NCBI RefSeq assembly: GCF_020831925.1 | Contig: NZ_JAFIFQ010000018.1 | Coordinates: 1 to 61,430, forward strand | DNA: 61,430 nt | Reading direction: 5' to 3' | Origin: Alkalimonas sp. | Lineage (GTDB): Bacteria > Pseudomonadota > Gammaproteobacteria > Enterobacterales > Alteromonadaceae | In this document: positions 35,281 to 46,700 of the stretch, one piece after another | Position numbering within the stretch: position 1 is the stretch's first letter | How the letters are laid out: each line of letters opens with the position of its first letter | Position numbers and translations under genes: made by a program | Notes under the pieces: generated by a model | What the model was told of the DNA's origin: nothing | Seen by the model: the letters and a program-made list of their open reading frames with translations, nothing else | The model's database searches: none

Positions 35281-38200
35281 GGGGCTGGCCATTTTTCTCC
35301 ACCTGCTCAGCTTCATTCGGTGGCTGAGCAACCCGAACTGGTACCGGCACTTCGGTGCTGTGACGATTCACCTCCGTCACCACCGGCTCATCAAAGGTAC
35401 CGGTGACCGTAAAATTGACCCGGGAAATCACTTCGGCCGAGGTAAACATTTCATCCAATGCCAAAGCAGCCAAACCCGACACTGGGTTCACCATCCAGGC
35501 AATGATCACCGGCAAACTGGAGGTGACTTTCGGCACCAGCGTCATCTGATAATCCAGTTTACGGTTCACTAAATCAGCATAGCCCTGCATGCTAAGGTTA
35601 CCGGCCACACCATCAATGGTGCTGTTGCTGGTTTGCGCCACACCCTTGTGCAGGCTAATCTCACCTTGCATCCGGTTGTAGAAAAAGCCCTTAGCAAAAA
35701 CATCGCGAAAATCCAGCCGTAGCTTCCGCACCAGCGAGTTAAGACTAAACAACGAAAATAAACGAGCACCTTTATCACTGACTTCAGACAAAGAGCCCTC
35801 CCCCAACTGCCAGCTGGCGGTGCCTCCCAGACTGGCTAGTTCAAATTGCAGAGGACTGCCCTGCCAGTTCAGGTCAAACTGAATATCCGCCCGACTGCCG
35901 CTGATGGCAGTGCTGATCTCATATTCACTGAGCAAGGCACCTAAATTGGGACTGCTCAAACTGCCTTTAAAGTGGCTCAAACCAAGGCCGCTGTCTGGCT
36001 GCCAATGCCCACTCAGTTGCAGCCGGTTGCGTTTGTAGTCGGCCTGAAAACGCCTAAGTTCCAGCCCTTGGTCCGTATTGGCCAGCTCAGCCTCCACTTG
36101 CCCCAGCGCATAGAAGCCATAGCTGCAATCCTGACAACGCAGCCGAATGGGAGGCAACTGCTCTAGCCACCCCATCGGCTGCTGCTCTGCAGCTGGCAAC
36201 ACCGCCGTTTGAGAAAGCACCGCATCCTGCGCTTTAAGACGTAAATAATCCATATCAATGGCGATACCGCGCTGCTGCCAGTCATGATAAAAACGCCATT
36301 GGCTGGCCAATTCGGCGCCATTGAGCTGCAAGGCCCAATGATCATCCGCAGGCGTCAACTCAAACAGCGTCTGATGCAACGCCAGCTGATCGGCCAAGTG
36401 CAACGTAGCCACCCGCCCCCGCACCCGGCTTAGTGCAGGCCATAGCCCAGAAGGATGCTCGCTGGCAGCTGTCAGTGGTGGTAGCAATAGTTCAAACCAA
36501 GGCTGTAGTTCAGTGGCATCCAGTTCAACATCCACCACTAAACCAGGCTCCAATACGCCGTAATGGCGCCCGCCCAGTCGAAGTAGCACCTGATCCATAG
36601 CGCCGCTGTCGTGTCGCAGTCGTGCCTGAAAGTACAACGGTTCGGAGTAGGCTGCTCGGATCAAGCTCTGCTCGGCGTCGCCCTGCACCCAGACCTCCAG
36701 CGCAGACTCATCGCCAACAGCTTTGGCATAAGGAGCCGGCAAGGCCAATGCCGTCTGCTCAAAATTAGCCTGCAGCTGGGCCTGATAGGCAAAACCATCA
36801 CCCGGTAATTGCACATCCAACTGCAGCTGCCAGTTGGTATCACCATGGGCCAGCTCAGGCAACTCGATGGGCAATCGGCTTAGCATCTGAGCGGCTTCCT
36901 GCTGACCATCCAGCTGCAGTCCCAGTTGATAGTGCTCATTGCCTTGTTGACCAGACAGCTGGAGCGCAAACGGCAACCCAGACCAACTGGCTTGCATAGC
37001 GGTAGCATCTATCCGATCGTTATCAAACTGCAGCCGGCCACTGATCTGCTCAAAGTGCAAGGCAGGTGCTTTCAAATAAGCCTGGTTATCATCAAACCAC
37101 ACTTCGCCCTGTGCCCGCACAGCCGCTTGCTGCAAGCCAACGGCTAGCTGCAGCCTACCCTGCACCTGGCCCTGCAATCCAACATAAGTCAGTGCCTCAC
37201 CAACAGAGCCAGCCAATGGCGATTGCTGCATCAGGCTCTGTACCTCCGCTGCATCGGCCGAAGTTGCTATATCAATCCACAAGGTATCGGCCTGAAACAG
37301 ATCATCGATACGCACTTCAACCAACTCACTGACCGCCAGCCCTTGCAATCGCGCTTTTGAACTGGAAATCTGCATCTGGCTGTTTTCGAACCAGAGTAAG
37401 GCTTCTACCTCGGACAGTTCTGGCCAGTCCGGTTGAAAGCGCATCCGCCCCTGCGTTACCTGACCGGTTGACTGAAAAACACCTTCATTCTGAGGGAACG
37501 GAAACTGAGCCAAGGGGCCATGCCAAAGGGTAGCCGCGTTGCGTACCTCACCACCGAGCAAAGACCAGGACAAATAATCGATGATGCTGCCAGGCATATA
37601 GTGCCGCGGATAAAAATGCATCGCATTGGCCACTGCTACCCCATCCGCAGTGGCCAGTAGAAACAATTCGGCCTGCTCAGAAAAGTTTAGCACCAGCTGC
37701 GCTTCAGCCTGTACATCATTGCCTTGCAGGCGAAATTTTGGCATACGCAATTGCCAGACATCGTCCAGATAGCGCAGCTGCAACTCTGCCTGCAGCTGCT
37801 GATACTGCATCGGTTGGCTAAAAGCGCCTTGCCAGTCTAATGCACTGTCCTCACTAGCCAGATGTAACTCAGCAAACTCAGTGGCTGCAACGAAGTAGCC
37901 ATTGAGCCGCTGCACCCCGGGGATATCGGCATAGGGCTGGCTGTGCAGTTGATCCAGCTTGGCGTGCAGCTGCCAGTCATCCGGCTGTATAGCCCAGGCC
38001 AACTCCCTCAACAGTCCAGCTGGCTGCAACTTGGTAAGTAACTGCAACTCGGTCCGTTGTTGGGCGATTAAAGCGCTTAATGGTTGCAAAGCAGCCAACT
38101 CCAGCCCCTGCAGCTGACCAGACAGCTGCTCATCGATACGGTGCAGTTGCAGCTGGATGCCTGGATAGCTTTGCTCTGAACTGCTCAGCTGTAACTCGGA

Positions 38201-39127
38201 AGAGTACAGTGACCAGCCACTATCAACGGGATGCCAGAGCAATTGCCCCTGGCTTAGCTTCAGCCAGTGTTCTTGTTGCTCGAGTTGCCATCCCAGGGTG
38301 TTATCCGCCAGATCCACCTGAATGCGCTGAATGGCACCGTGCTCAACCCGACCCCAGGCTTGCAAATTAACATGGGCATAGTCCAGCTCGACCAACTCAG
38401 GCAAAAACTGGCTCAGCCAAGGCTGAATATCCAGCTGCTCACTTTGCAGATAAAGCTGGCCAAAGGTGGCGTCAAGGCGTTCACCATACAGATCCAGCAC
38501 AAAAGACAAGCTATTACCCGTAACCCCTTCGACCGCTATCGCACCTTGCCCCTGATGACGCTGACCTTGGTTACGCCAGCTGAGCTGACGCACAGACAAC
38601 ACCAGAGGATCACTGTGCGCCAGCTCGAGCCAGACCCGACTATCCTGAATGGTGAACTGTTGCAGTTGTCGAAAAAACAGCTGCTCCAGTGCATCGGTGA
38701 GCGGTTCCTGCTGACTGCCATTTGAAGCCGCTCCAACCAGGCTTTCAGCCACTAAGCGAAGTTCAACACCTGAAAGCTCAACATGGCTGGAGCGTAACTG
38801 CAAACTGCGTAAGCTATTCCAAAAGTGCAGGTGCACCCTAGCTCTGGCAACCGAAAAACCCAGCTGCTGACTTTCGCTGGCAAATTCCAGATCATGCAGC
38901 AACAGGGCCGGACCTCTGGCTTGCCAACTGGCACTGAGCTCACCTATGCGGACTTCAGTACCATACTGATTGGATAAAAGTTGTTCAATCTGAGACTTGT
39001 AATGATCGGCATAAGGCAGGCTGTAGCGCAGGATAGACACCAGCGCCGCCAGTAGCACCAGACTAATGGCCGCTAACAGCCATAGTTTGTGCAAACAAAA
39101 TAAACACAACCGCCCCACTTTTTGCAC
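35270..39127 (-). CDS. yhdP: YhdP, AsmA-like phospholipid transport protein
   Basis: A 1285-residue protein with one N-terminal inner-membrane helix (about 14-33), followed by a long periplasmic beta-rich region, consistent with the bridge-like AsmA family that moves phospholipid to the outer membrane with TamB and YdbH. The C-terminal region has the conserved LASLGGTASWQLGEGSLSEV and KGARLFSLFSLNSLVRKLRL, then RMQGEISLHKGVAQTSNSTI (DUF3971/AsmA-like C terminus). The start is GTG 39127, which overlaps the rng stop by 1 base. A GTG near 39118 is an alternative. Confidence 0.93.
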   Translation of the reverse strand: MQKVGRLCLFCLHKLWLLAAISLVLLAALVSILRYSLPYADHYKSQIEQLLSNQYGTEVRIGELSASWQARGPALLLHDLEFASESQQLGFSVARARVHLHFWNSLRSLQLRSSHVELSGVELRLVAESLVGAASNGSQQEPLTDALEQLFFRQLQQFTIQDSRVWLELAHSDPLVLSVRQLSWRNQGQRHQGQGAIAVEGVTGNSLSFVLDLYGERLDATFGQLYLQSEQLDIQPWLSQFLPELVELDYAHVNLQAWGRVEHGAIQRIQVDLADNTLGWQLEQQEHWLKLSQGQLLWHPVDSGWSLYSSELQLSSSEQSYPGIQLQLHRIDEQLSGQLQGLELAALQPLSALIAQQRTELQLLTKLQPAGLLRELAWAIQPDDWQLHAKLDQLHSQPYADIPGVQRLNGYFVAATEFAELHLASEDSALDWQGAFSQPMQYQQLQAELQLRYLDDVWQLRMPKFRLQGNDVQAEAQLVLNFSEQAELFLLATADGVAVANAMHFYPRHYMPGSIIDYLSWSLLGGEVRNAATLWHGPLAQFPFPQNEGVFQSTGQVTQGRMRFQPDWPELSEVEALLWFENSQMQISSSKARLQGLAVSELVEVRIDDLFQADTLWIDIATSADAAEVQSLMQQSPLAGSVGEALTYVGLQGQVQGRLQLAVGLQQAAVRAQGEVWFDDNQAYLKAPALHFEQISGRLQFDNDRIDATAMQASWSGLPFALQLSGQQGNEHYQLGLQLDGQQEAAQMLSRLPIELPELAHGDTNWQLQLDVQLPGDGFAYQAQLQANFEQTALALPAPYAKAVGDESALEVWVQGDAEQSLIRAAYSEPLYFQARLRHDSGAMDQVLLRLGGRHYGVLEPGLVVDVELDATELQPWFELLLPPLTAASEHPSGLWPALSRVRGRVATLHLADQLALHQTLFELTPADDHWALQLNGAELASQWRFYHDWQQRGIAIDMDYLRLKAQDAVLSQTAVLPAAEQQPMGWLEQLPPIRLRCQDCSYGFYALGQVEAELANTDQGLELRRFQADYKRNRLQLSGHWQPDSGLGLSHFKGSLSSPNLGALLSEYEISTAISGSRADIQFDLNWQGSPLQFELASLGGTASWQLGEGSLSEVSDKGARLFSLFSLNSLVRKLRLDFRDVFAKGFFYNRMQGEISLHKGVAQTSNSTIDGVAGNLSMQGYADLVNRKLDYQMTLVPKVTSSLPVIIAWMVNPVSGLAALALDEMFTSAEVISRVNFTVTGTFDEPVVTEVNRHSTEVPVPVRVAQPPNEAEQVEKNGQPHGD

Positions 39128-40590
39128 TAAATCATCACCACATCAAATTGTTCCTGGTTGTACAAGGGTTCTACCTGAACACTGATTTGCTTACCGATAA
39201 ATACCTGCACCTCTGCCAGGTTATGAAACTCATCGTTGGTCAGTGCATCTTTTACTTCTGGCGAGGCATAGACTACAAATTCATCAGCATCATAAGCCCG
39301 ATTCACCCGGACAATTTCACGCAGTACCTCAAAACAAACGGTTTCAACTGTTTTCAGACTGCCACGCCCTTTACATACTGGACAATCAGAACAGAGGATA
39401 TGTTCCAGACTTTCCCTGGTTCTTTTGCGCGTCATCTCTACCAGTCCAAGGGCTGAAAAACCATGGATGTTGGTTTTGGCCCGATCGCGACTTAGGGCTA
39501 GCTCCAGGCTGTGCAGCACCCGGCGCTGATGCTCTTCGTTTTGCATATCGATGAAATCGAGAATAATGATACCGCCCAGATTGCGCAGCCTAAGCTGGCG
39601 GGCAATGGCCTGAGTAGCTTCAATATTGGTGTTAAAAATGGTATCTTCCAGATTACGATGCCCGACAAAAGCGCCGGTATTGACATCCACTGTGGTCATG
39701 GCTTCGGTCTGATCAATGATGAGATAACCACCACTTTTTAGCATCACTTTGCGCTCCAGCGCACGCTGGATTTCGCTTTCAACATCAAACATATCAAAGA
39801 TCGGCCGCTCGCCAGGATAGTACTCCAGCAGTGGTGTCATCTGCGGAATAAACTCATCGGTAAACGCCAGCAACTCCTGGTAGGTCAACTTAGAGTCGAT
39901 ACGAATACGTTCTAGATCGGTGCCGATAAAATCACGCAAGATACGGTAGGATAGGTTCAGATCTTCATAGACACGCCCTTCTTTGCGGGTTTTCTGCTTG
40001 CGCTTGCTGATTTTGGCCCAGAGTTTTTTTAAAAAGCGGGCATCTTGCTTTAGCTCTTCTTCACCAGCCCCTTCGGCAGCTGTCCGGATGATGTAGCCGC
40101 TGTGTTCATCGACAAACTCTGCAACCACAGCTTTTAAACGCGTGCGCTCTGTTTCACTTTCAATGCGCTGGGACACACCAACATGATTAGCATCGGGCAT
40201 AAACACCAGATAACGAGAAGGCAGGGTAATGTCGGTGGTCAATCTTGCACCTTTGGTACCTAGAGGATCTTTGACCACCTGCACCAGCAACAGCTGGCCT
40301 TCGCGAACCAAACCCCGGATGTCCCGGTTCATTGCGGCCTGCCCGGCATCATCCGCCACCTGCGGCTGCACAATATCGGACGCATGCAGAAAAGCGGCTT
40401 TGTCCAAACCTATATCGACAAAAGCTGCCTGCATACCCGGCAACACCCGGCTAACTTTGCCGACGTAAATATTGCCGACAATGCCTCGCTTGGCCTGGCG
40501 CTCAATATGCACCTCCTGCAAAACGCCGTTTTCAATCAGCGCAACCCGGGTTTCACTCGGCGTTACATTGATTAGTAATTCAGAACTCAT
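39127..40590 (-). CDS. rng: Ribonuclease G
   Basis: Rng trims the 5' end of 16S rRNA and degrades some mRNAs. The 487 residues begin MSSELLINVTPSETRVALIE with an S1 domain around GNIYVGKVSRVLPGMQAAFV. The catalytic DNase I-like region contains VDVNTGAFVGHRNLED (metal-binding Asp) and GGIIILDFIDMQ. The CSDCPVCKGRG zinc link needed for dimerisation is present. As expected for Rng, it lacks the long RNase E C-terminal scaffold. It overlaps maf by 4 bases. Confidence 0.97.
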   Translation of the reverse strand: MSSELLINVTPSETRVALIENGVLQEVHIERQAKRGIVGNIYVGKVSRVLPGMQAAFVDIGLDKAAFLHASDIVQPQVADDAGQAAMNRDIRGLVREGQLLLVQVVKDPLGTKGARLTTDITLPSRYLVFMPDANHVGVSQRIESETERTRLKAVVAEFVDEHSGYIIRTAAEGAGEEELKQDARFLKKLWAKISKRKQKTRKEGRVYEDLNLSYRILRDFIGTDLERIRIDSKLTYQELLAFTDEFIPQMTPLLEYYPGERPIFDMFDVESEIQRALERKVMLKSGGYLIIDQTEAMTTVDVNTGAFVGHRNLEDTIFNTNIEATQAIARQLRLRNLGGIIILDFIDMQNEEHQRRVLHSLELALSRDRAKTNIHGFSALGLVEMTRKRTRESLEHILCSDCPVCKGRGSLKTVETVCFEVLREIVRVNRAYDADEFVVYASPEVKDALTNDEFHNLAEVQVFIGKQISVQVEPLYNQEQFDVVMI

Positions 40591-41159
40591 TCGGCTGCCT
40601 CCAGCTGTTGTAGCAGCTGATCGGTCTCGTACAAGGGCAGACCAACCACAGCACTGTAACTCCCTTCCAGGTATCGCACAAAACGCCCACCAATGCCCTG
40701 AATACCATAACCACCAGCTTTGTCGGCAGGCTCACCGCTGCGCCAATAGTCAGTGATCATCTGTTCGGACAAGGGTGCAAAATGTACCCGGCTGCTCACC
40801 AACTGTTCAAGCAACCGTCCCTGCCATGCAATCGCTACCGCGGTATGTACCTGGTGAACCGTGCCGGACAATAATTGCATCATGGCTTTAAAGTCAGCTT
40901 CATCCACTGGCTTCCCCAGTACCTTGTTGTCAATCACCACGATGGTATCGGCACCGAGTACCGGCATCCGGCCGCCAATAGCGGCACAGCCAGCTTCGGC
41001 TTTAGTGCGCGCCAAGCGCTGCACATAGTCCACAGCTGCCTCCGTTGGCAGCAAACGCTCATCCACATCAATGCTTACCCGTTCAAAGGGCTGTTGCAGT
41101 AAGCTTAGCAGCTCATGCCGACGCGGGGAGGCTGAAGCCAATCCAATCGTTGTTTTCAT
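40587..41159 (-). CDS. maf: dTTP/UTP pyrophosphatase, Maf family (YhdE)
   Basis: A 190-residue Maf-type nucleotide pyrophosphatase that hydrolyses dTTP, UTP and related (including modified) nucleotides. LASASPRRHELLSLL holds the phosphate-binding loop, GADTIVVIDNKVLGKP the metal/phosphate Asp region, and EPADKAGGYGIQGIGG the family pyrophosphate segment. The position between mreD and rng is conserved in gammaproteobacteria (yhdE). It is coupled to rng by an ATGA overlap. Confidence 0.95.
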   Translation of the reverse strand: MKTTIGLASASPRRHELLSLLQQPFERVSIDVDERLLPTEAAVDYVQRLARTKAEAGCAAIGGRMPVLGADTIVVIDNKVLGKPVDEADFKAMMQLLSGTVHQVHTAVAIAWQGRLLEQLVSSRVHFAPLSEQMITDYWRSGEPADKAGGYGIQGIGGRFVRYLEGSYSAVVGLPLYETDQLLQQLEAAE

Positions 41160-41169
41160 CGCCTTTGTC

Positions 41170-41652
41170 TTACCGTACTTTAAATTGTCGTCGAACCCTG
41201 CGTAGCAACCAGAATAACCAAGGCCAAACCAGCGTACCGGTCAGTACTGGCCAAAGGTAATCCGGTAAAAAATATACACCGGTCAAGAAGTGGCTGAGCC
41301 AAAAAATCAGCAAGTGGTATAAAGCCAGCAATAACCCAACCAATAGTGATTGCTGTAAAATCGAGAAGTTGCGAATTTTCTGATGATTGGCAGCCATCAC
41401 AAAAGCTACCACAGAAAAAGCCAGTGCATTGACGCCAAGCACCGTCCCTACCAGCACATCGACCAAAAAGCCCACCACAAAGGCAGTGCCAATGTTGGCG
41501 CGAAATGGCAAAGCCAAGACCCAATATAACAAAACCAGTAGTGCCCAATCCGGTCGGAACAGCTTCACCATAGCAGGCATGGGCATAACCATCAGGATCA
41601 GCGCCAGCAACAAGGATAAATAAATCACACTTATGCCTTTAGCTCGTTGCAT
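41170..41652 (-). CDS. mreD: Rod-shape protein MreD
   Basis: MreD is an integral inner-membrane protein of the elongasome. The 160 residues are almost all hydrophobic, with about five helices: IYLSLLLALILMVMPM, WALLVLLYWVLALPF, VGFLVDVLVGTVLGVNALAF, LLVGLLLALYHLLIFWLSHF and LVWPWLFWLLRR. The start shares one base with the mreC stop (TGATG), so the two are coupled. Confidence 0.93.
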   Translation of the reverse strand: MQRAKGISVIYLSLLLALILMVMPMPAMVKLFRPDWALLVLLYWVLALPFRANIGTAFVVGFLVDVLVGTVLGVNALAFSVVAFVMAANHQKIRNFSILQQSLLVGLLLALYHLLIFWLSHFLTGVYFLPDYLWPVLTGTLVWPWLFWLLRRVRRQFKVR

Positions 41653-42500
41653 CAGTCGGAGTCTCCTTGCTGGTCCAGCTCAGTCTGCGGCCAGAGCAAC
41701 AGCACATAGCGGATGCGATCTAACTGCGCATAAGGCTCAGCCTGTACTTGCAAAAAAGGCTGACTGACATCACGTTGGATCCGGTTTACCCGCGCTACTG
41801 GGTAGCCCTCAGGAAAACGTCCATCCAAGCCGGACGTCACCAGCCGATCGCCATCCTGAATATCAATACTGTGGGGCAGATGCACCAACCGGATGCGATC
41901 CCATTGCCCCAAGCCTTCGGCGATTACCGCAACGCCAGTACGTTCAATCCGCAGTGAAATGGCATGAGTAGTATCGGTAATTAACAGCGCCCGGCTGCTG
42001 GTGGGACCAACACTGACCACCTGGCCCAAAATGCCTAGCTCATCAATAATGGGCTGAAACTCGGTCACCCCATCGTTGCTGCCTTTATTCAGCACTATCT
42101 GGTGGCTGAACGGATGACTGTACACGGCCAACACTTCCGCTACCAGCCGCTGGCCTTCGGTCACCGGCGCTGATCCCAGCAGCTCACGTAACTTGTTGTT
42201 TTCCTGCTGTAAGAACTCAAGCCGCTGCAGATTGCCACTTTGGCGCAACAAGCGCTCACGCAGCTGATCATTTTCTGCCAGCAAACGTTGATGCGACATA
42301 AACTGCTCAGAAGCACCAGTCAAAATCACTTGAGGCAGGCTGGCGACGTAAATCAGCGGGCTAACAGCAGCAGTAAGATAACTGCGCAGTTGCGTAGAGC
42401 TATCGGTATAGCGGTCAATAAGCATCAGGCCGATACTCAGTAACAGCGCAAAAAAAAGGCGCAGCCGCAACGAAGGGCCGCGTTCAAAGATTGGATTCAT
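41652..42500 (-). CDS. mreC: Rod-shape protein MreC
   Basis: MreC links MreB to the periplasmic elongation machinery. The 282-residue bitopic protein has a single N-terminal helix (about 11-28), a coiled coil (about 65-105: LAENDQLRERLLRQSGNLQR) and two beta-barrel lobes (AEVLAVYSHPFSHQIVLNKG, then LITDTTHAISLRIERTGVAV). The C-terminal VARVNRIQRDVSQPFLQVQA is typical. Its ribosome-binding site AGGG lies within a hairpin in the 5' leader (42503-42528). Confidence 0.94.
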   Translation of the reverse strand: MNPIFERGPSLRLRLFFALLLSIGLMLIDRYTDSSTQLRSYLTAAVSPLIYVASLPQVILTGASEQFMSHQRLLAENDQLRERLLRQSGNLQRLEFLQQENNKLRELLGSAPVTEGQRLVAEVLAVYSHPFSHQIVLNKGSNDGVTEFQPIIDELGILGQVVSVGPTSSRALLITDTTHAISLRIERTGVAVIAEGLGQWDRIRLVHLPHSIDIQDGDRLVTSGLDGRFPEGYPVARVNRIQRDVSQPFLQVQAEPYAQLDRIRYVLLLWPQTELDQQGDSD

Positions 42501-42502
42501 CA

Positions 42503-42528
42503 GGCAACCCTAAAAGCGCAGGGCTGCC
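42503..42528 (-). promoter_or_regulatory. Hairpin sequestering the mreC ribosome-binding site
   Basis: In mRNA sense (minus strand) GGCAGCCCT pairs with AGGGUUGCC (one G-U pair) over an 8-base loop. The 3' arm contains AGGG, the only good Shine-Dalgarno for mreC, whose ATG is 7 bases further on. There is no T-run, so the stem is a candidate for lowering MreC relative to MreB. Confidence 0.55.
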
Positions 42529-42542
42529 ACCAGAATTGTGAC

Positions 42543-43601
<1,059 letters not shown>

Positions 43602-43792
43602 TTATGCTCATTCAAGCCCGGATGCTGCAAGCCAGGACCAAAGGGACCGACTGCAGTCTCGGGTATCGGATAGACAAAAATTCTGTGGTTATTCTATGTA
43701 ACAATGCCGCAAGAAAACAGCTTTATCCAGCATTTTTGCTGAATTCCTTACAGAAAGAGTAATTTCGAGAAGAACAGAGGTTTGACCTGTCT

Positions 43793-46700
43793 TCAAGGCA
43801 AAGGTTCACGCCAGAATATTCGCCGTGGATTGCCACGATAACGACCAAAGACAGCCTCTGCACTTGGGTCTTCCACACCATCACCTTTCCAGTCGAATTG
43901 CAGCCATGCATCGGTACTTAATTGCCACTGCCAGAAACCAGGAACCATAGGAGGAGATAACCAGAGCGACTGGGCTTCATTTTGACCGTTTTGCAACAAT
44001 CCGCCTGGCCCTTGCACTGTGATCGACGGCATGCCAGCACTGGCCTCGACACTGGCTGCGCTCGCACTGAACGCAGTGCATTGATCCAGCTCTGATAAAC
44101 GAAAACGCTGGCCATCCCAGTACTGGGCGCGCACCATCAGAGGCAAAGGAATGTCTTCTGGCCCAAAGGCGTTCTCGAGTGTCAAGCGGCCATAGCGTAG
44201 ATCCTGTAAACCAGCCAGCTGCACCGCCGTGCAGCTTTCCGAAGCAACACAGTCCGAGGCTGATTGTGGATCCATATCAAGCCCGTCCAGGCCGATACTA
44301 TCTCCATCCTGAAAACGCAGCCCAAACTGTAGCTGACTATAAGGGCCATCCGGTTCGCTTGAACGTAAAAAAGTAACTTCCTGCTCCAGCCAGACTGCTT
44401 CACCGAATTGCCAGCTAAAATCCCCAGCTGCGGTGTTGATCCGGGCCGATAGATCCTGCCCATTTGCAGCCTGCTCAGCCACCAACTGCTTACTTTGTGG
44501 GATACGGACAAAATCCCCGAAGTAGTTATGGGTTCGCTGTCCGGATAAGGATCTTGCCTGCACGGCCATCGACCAACGCATTGGTTGCCCCATGTAGCTA
44601 AAGCCTGAACAACCCGGCTCAATATCAGCATACAACAAGGCAAAGTGGTCTGGTGTAATGCGCCCGACCGGTTGACTGATGGCTGGCGGTATCGTCATGC
44701 CAAGATAGCTCAGAGGGGAAGGCCGGGCAGTGATACGAAACACTCCGACTTCGGACAAGATCGCACTCACCTCTGAGGTAGCAGTTACGGAGCGTTGATG
44801 TTGGTAGGCGGATGGCTGCAGCTGGCCTTGGAAAGCACCATCGGCTGCCAACGGCGCTACCAGCTCATGCTCAAGTGAAATGCCAGCCAGGGTAAAGTTT
44901 GGCGTGACCGGCATATCACAAATGGAGGAGCCTCCGCTCTGCCAGGCATGAGCACTTAGCTGTACATTAAATGCTTCGCCCGCTCGCACAAATGCCGGGC
45001 AACTGGCATTGCCAGCGGCACAATTTGCTGCTGTTTGAACGCACAAACCATAAGGCCGTTTGCTGAATTGAGTAGCACCTTGCAGGACCAGGCCTGCGTC
45101 ACCGGTTACATTAGCCCCCTGATAGCGGGCATTCAGCTGCACCCGACCGGCATCGGCATAGTTCACTCTCAGCAGGGCTTCGCCGTTGGCATTAAAAGCC
45201 AATGTCTGAGCAGATGGTGCAGCACTGCTCAAACCGATGGTTTGATTATTCACATCCAACGGCATCGATACTGGCCGGGCGCTTGCATCAGGCGTAATGT
45301 AATCCGACCAAAACTGCACAGTGCGACTGACATTGGCAAAGGCCGGCACACAGGCCTGGCCCGGTTCATTCTGACGCACCGCTCGCAGCCGCACATCGGT
45401 TTCTGGCTGATTGGCAATCCCATCCGGCACCTCCAGCACAAAACCACTATTGGCAAAGTTAAGTGTACAGCTGGCGGTATTTTTCGGCCCACTACCTGCA
45501 CGGCACAAGGTGGAGCTGAGCGGCCGGGTGCCGGGCACAGAGCCGGTGACCCCGACGGTGACCGCACCTACTGTACTTCGACGCAATTGGACAGTGGTGC
45601 TACCGCCGCTAAAGTTGATCACATGGCCTCCCAGCCATTCACCACCAGGCACCGGCTGTGGACTTAAGGTTGCAGTGACTGGATCTGTGTATAACTGACT
45701 GCAGTCTGCATTGAGACAAGCTCGCACCGTCAGGGTTTCAGGCTGACAAGTCAACGCTTGGCCAGTGTGATCAAATTCGAAGTGATCGATTTGCACCCCG
45801 ACCGGTAAAGAGCGCAGGGCGCAGATGCTGACATTATCCAGCTCATGATTGTTGTTCGAACCGCCGGTAGAGCCGGTAAATGATAAGAAAAAGTTCTCCG
45901 GCACACTGCCCTGACCAGGCAGAGCCAATGCATTAAAGGGCGAAACCAACGACTGGAAGCCAGCGCCGGTTTTCAGATCCCGCTCTACCGACACCAGAGC
46001 CTGACCTGAAATACGCGAATCAATCACGATGCGATAGCGATGTCCAGGTGCTGCGGAGGGACTTGGCCGCTGATCGATGGCAGGAGATAAATTAGCAGCG
46101 GTACCGGCCAGATAACGGTATTGATTGGATGCAGAGCCCCGAATAGCAATGGCATTGCGCCGAAACCCTGGTCCTCCAACCCGTCCTTCGGTCGGGTTGG
46201 AAAAATTACCCCATTCATCTAAGCCAATACCCAACCAGCCACCTGCAAACCCAGGATCGCCATTGTTTCGCTGTGCATAGCCAAGCGAGCCACCAAAGCT
46301 TCCTGGTTGAGGTGTGACATTGGCATCCGATAAAATCACCGCCACCCCATCGGCACCAAGCCCTGTGGCCGGGGACCAGGCAAAATAATCAAACTCAATA
46401 ACTACCAGATTATCTGCGGCCGGAAACAAGCGCTGATAAGTTACGGATGTCGATTGGTTACCGACCGCCTGAGTTAAGCGTAAGCGGCCATCAACGATGG
46501 AAGGGGTAAAACTACCGCTGCTGCGAGAAGTAACCCAATCCTCCGATAAAACACCACCTGAAAAATTATCATTAAAACACCCCAGACAAGTACTCTGTCG
46601 CACCGTACCATCGTAGTTGCGCCCATCATTCTGATTGTTGTAGATGGTTTGGATCTGACGGGCAGACAGCGCCGATGAAAAAAACAGCACTTCATCCAGA

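Noticed and set aside
45035-45667. 210-codon plus-strand frame within mshQ
   Set aside because: It is antisense to a well-supported protein, without a ribosome site or recognisable domain.
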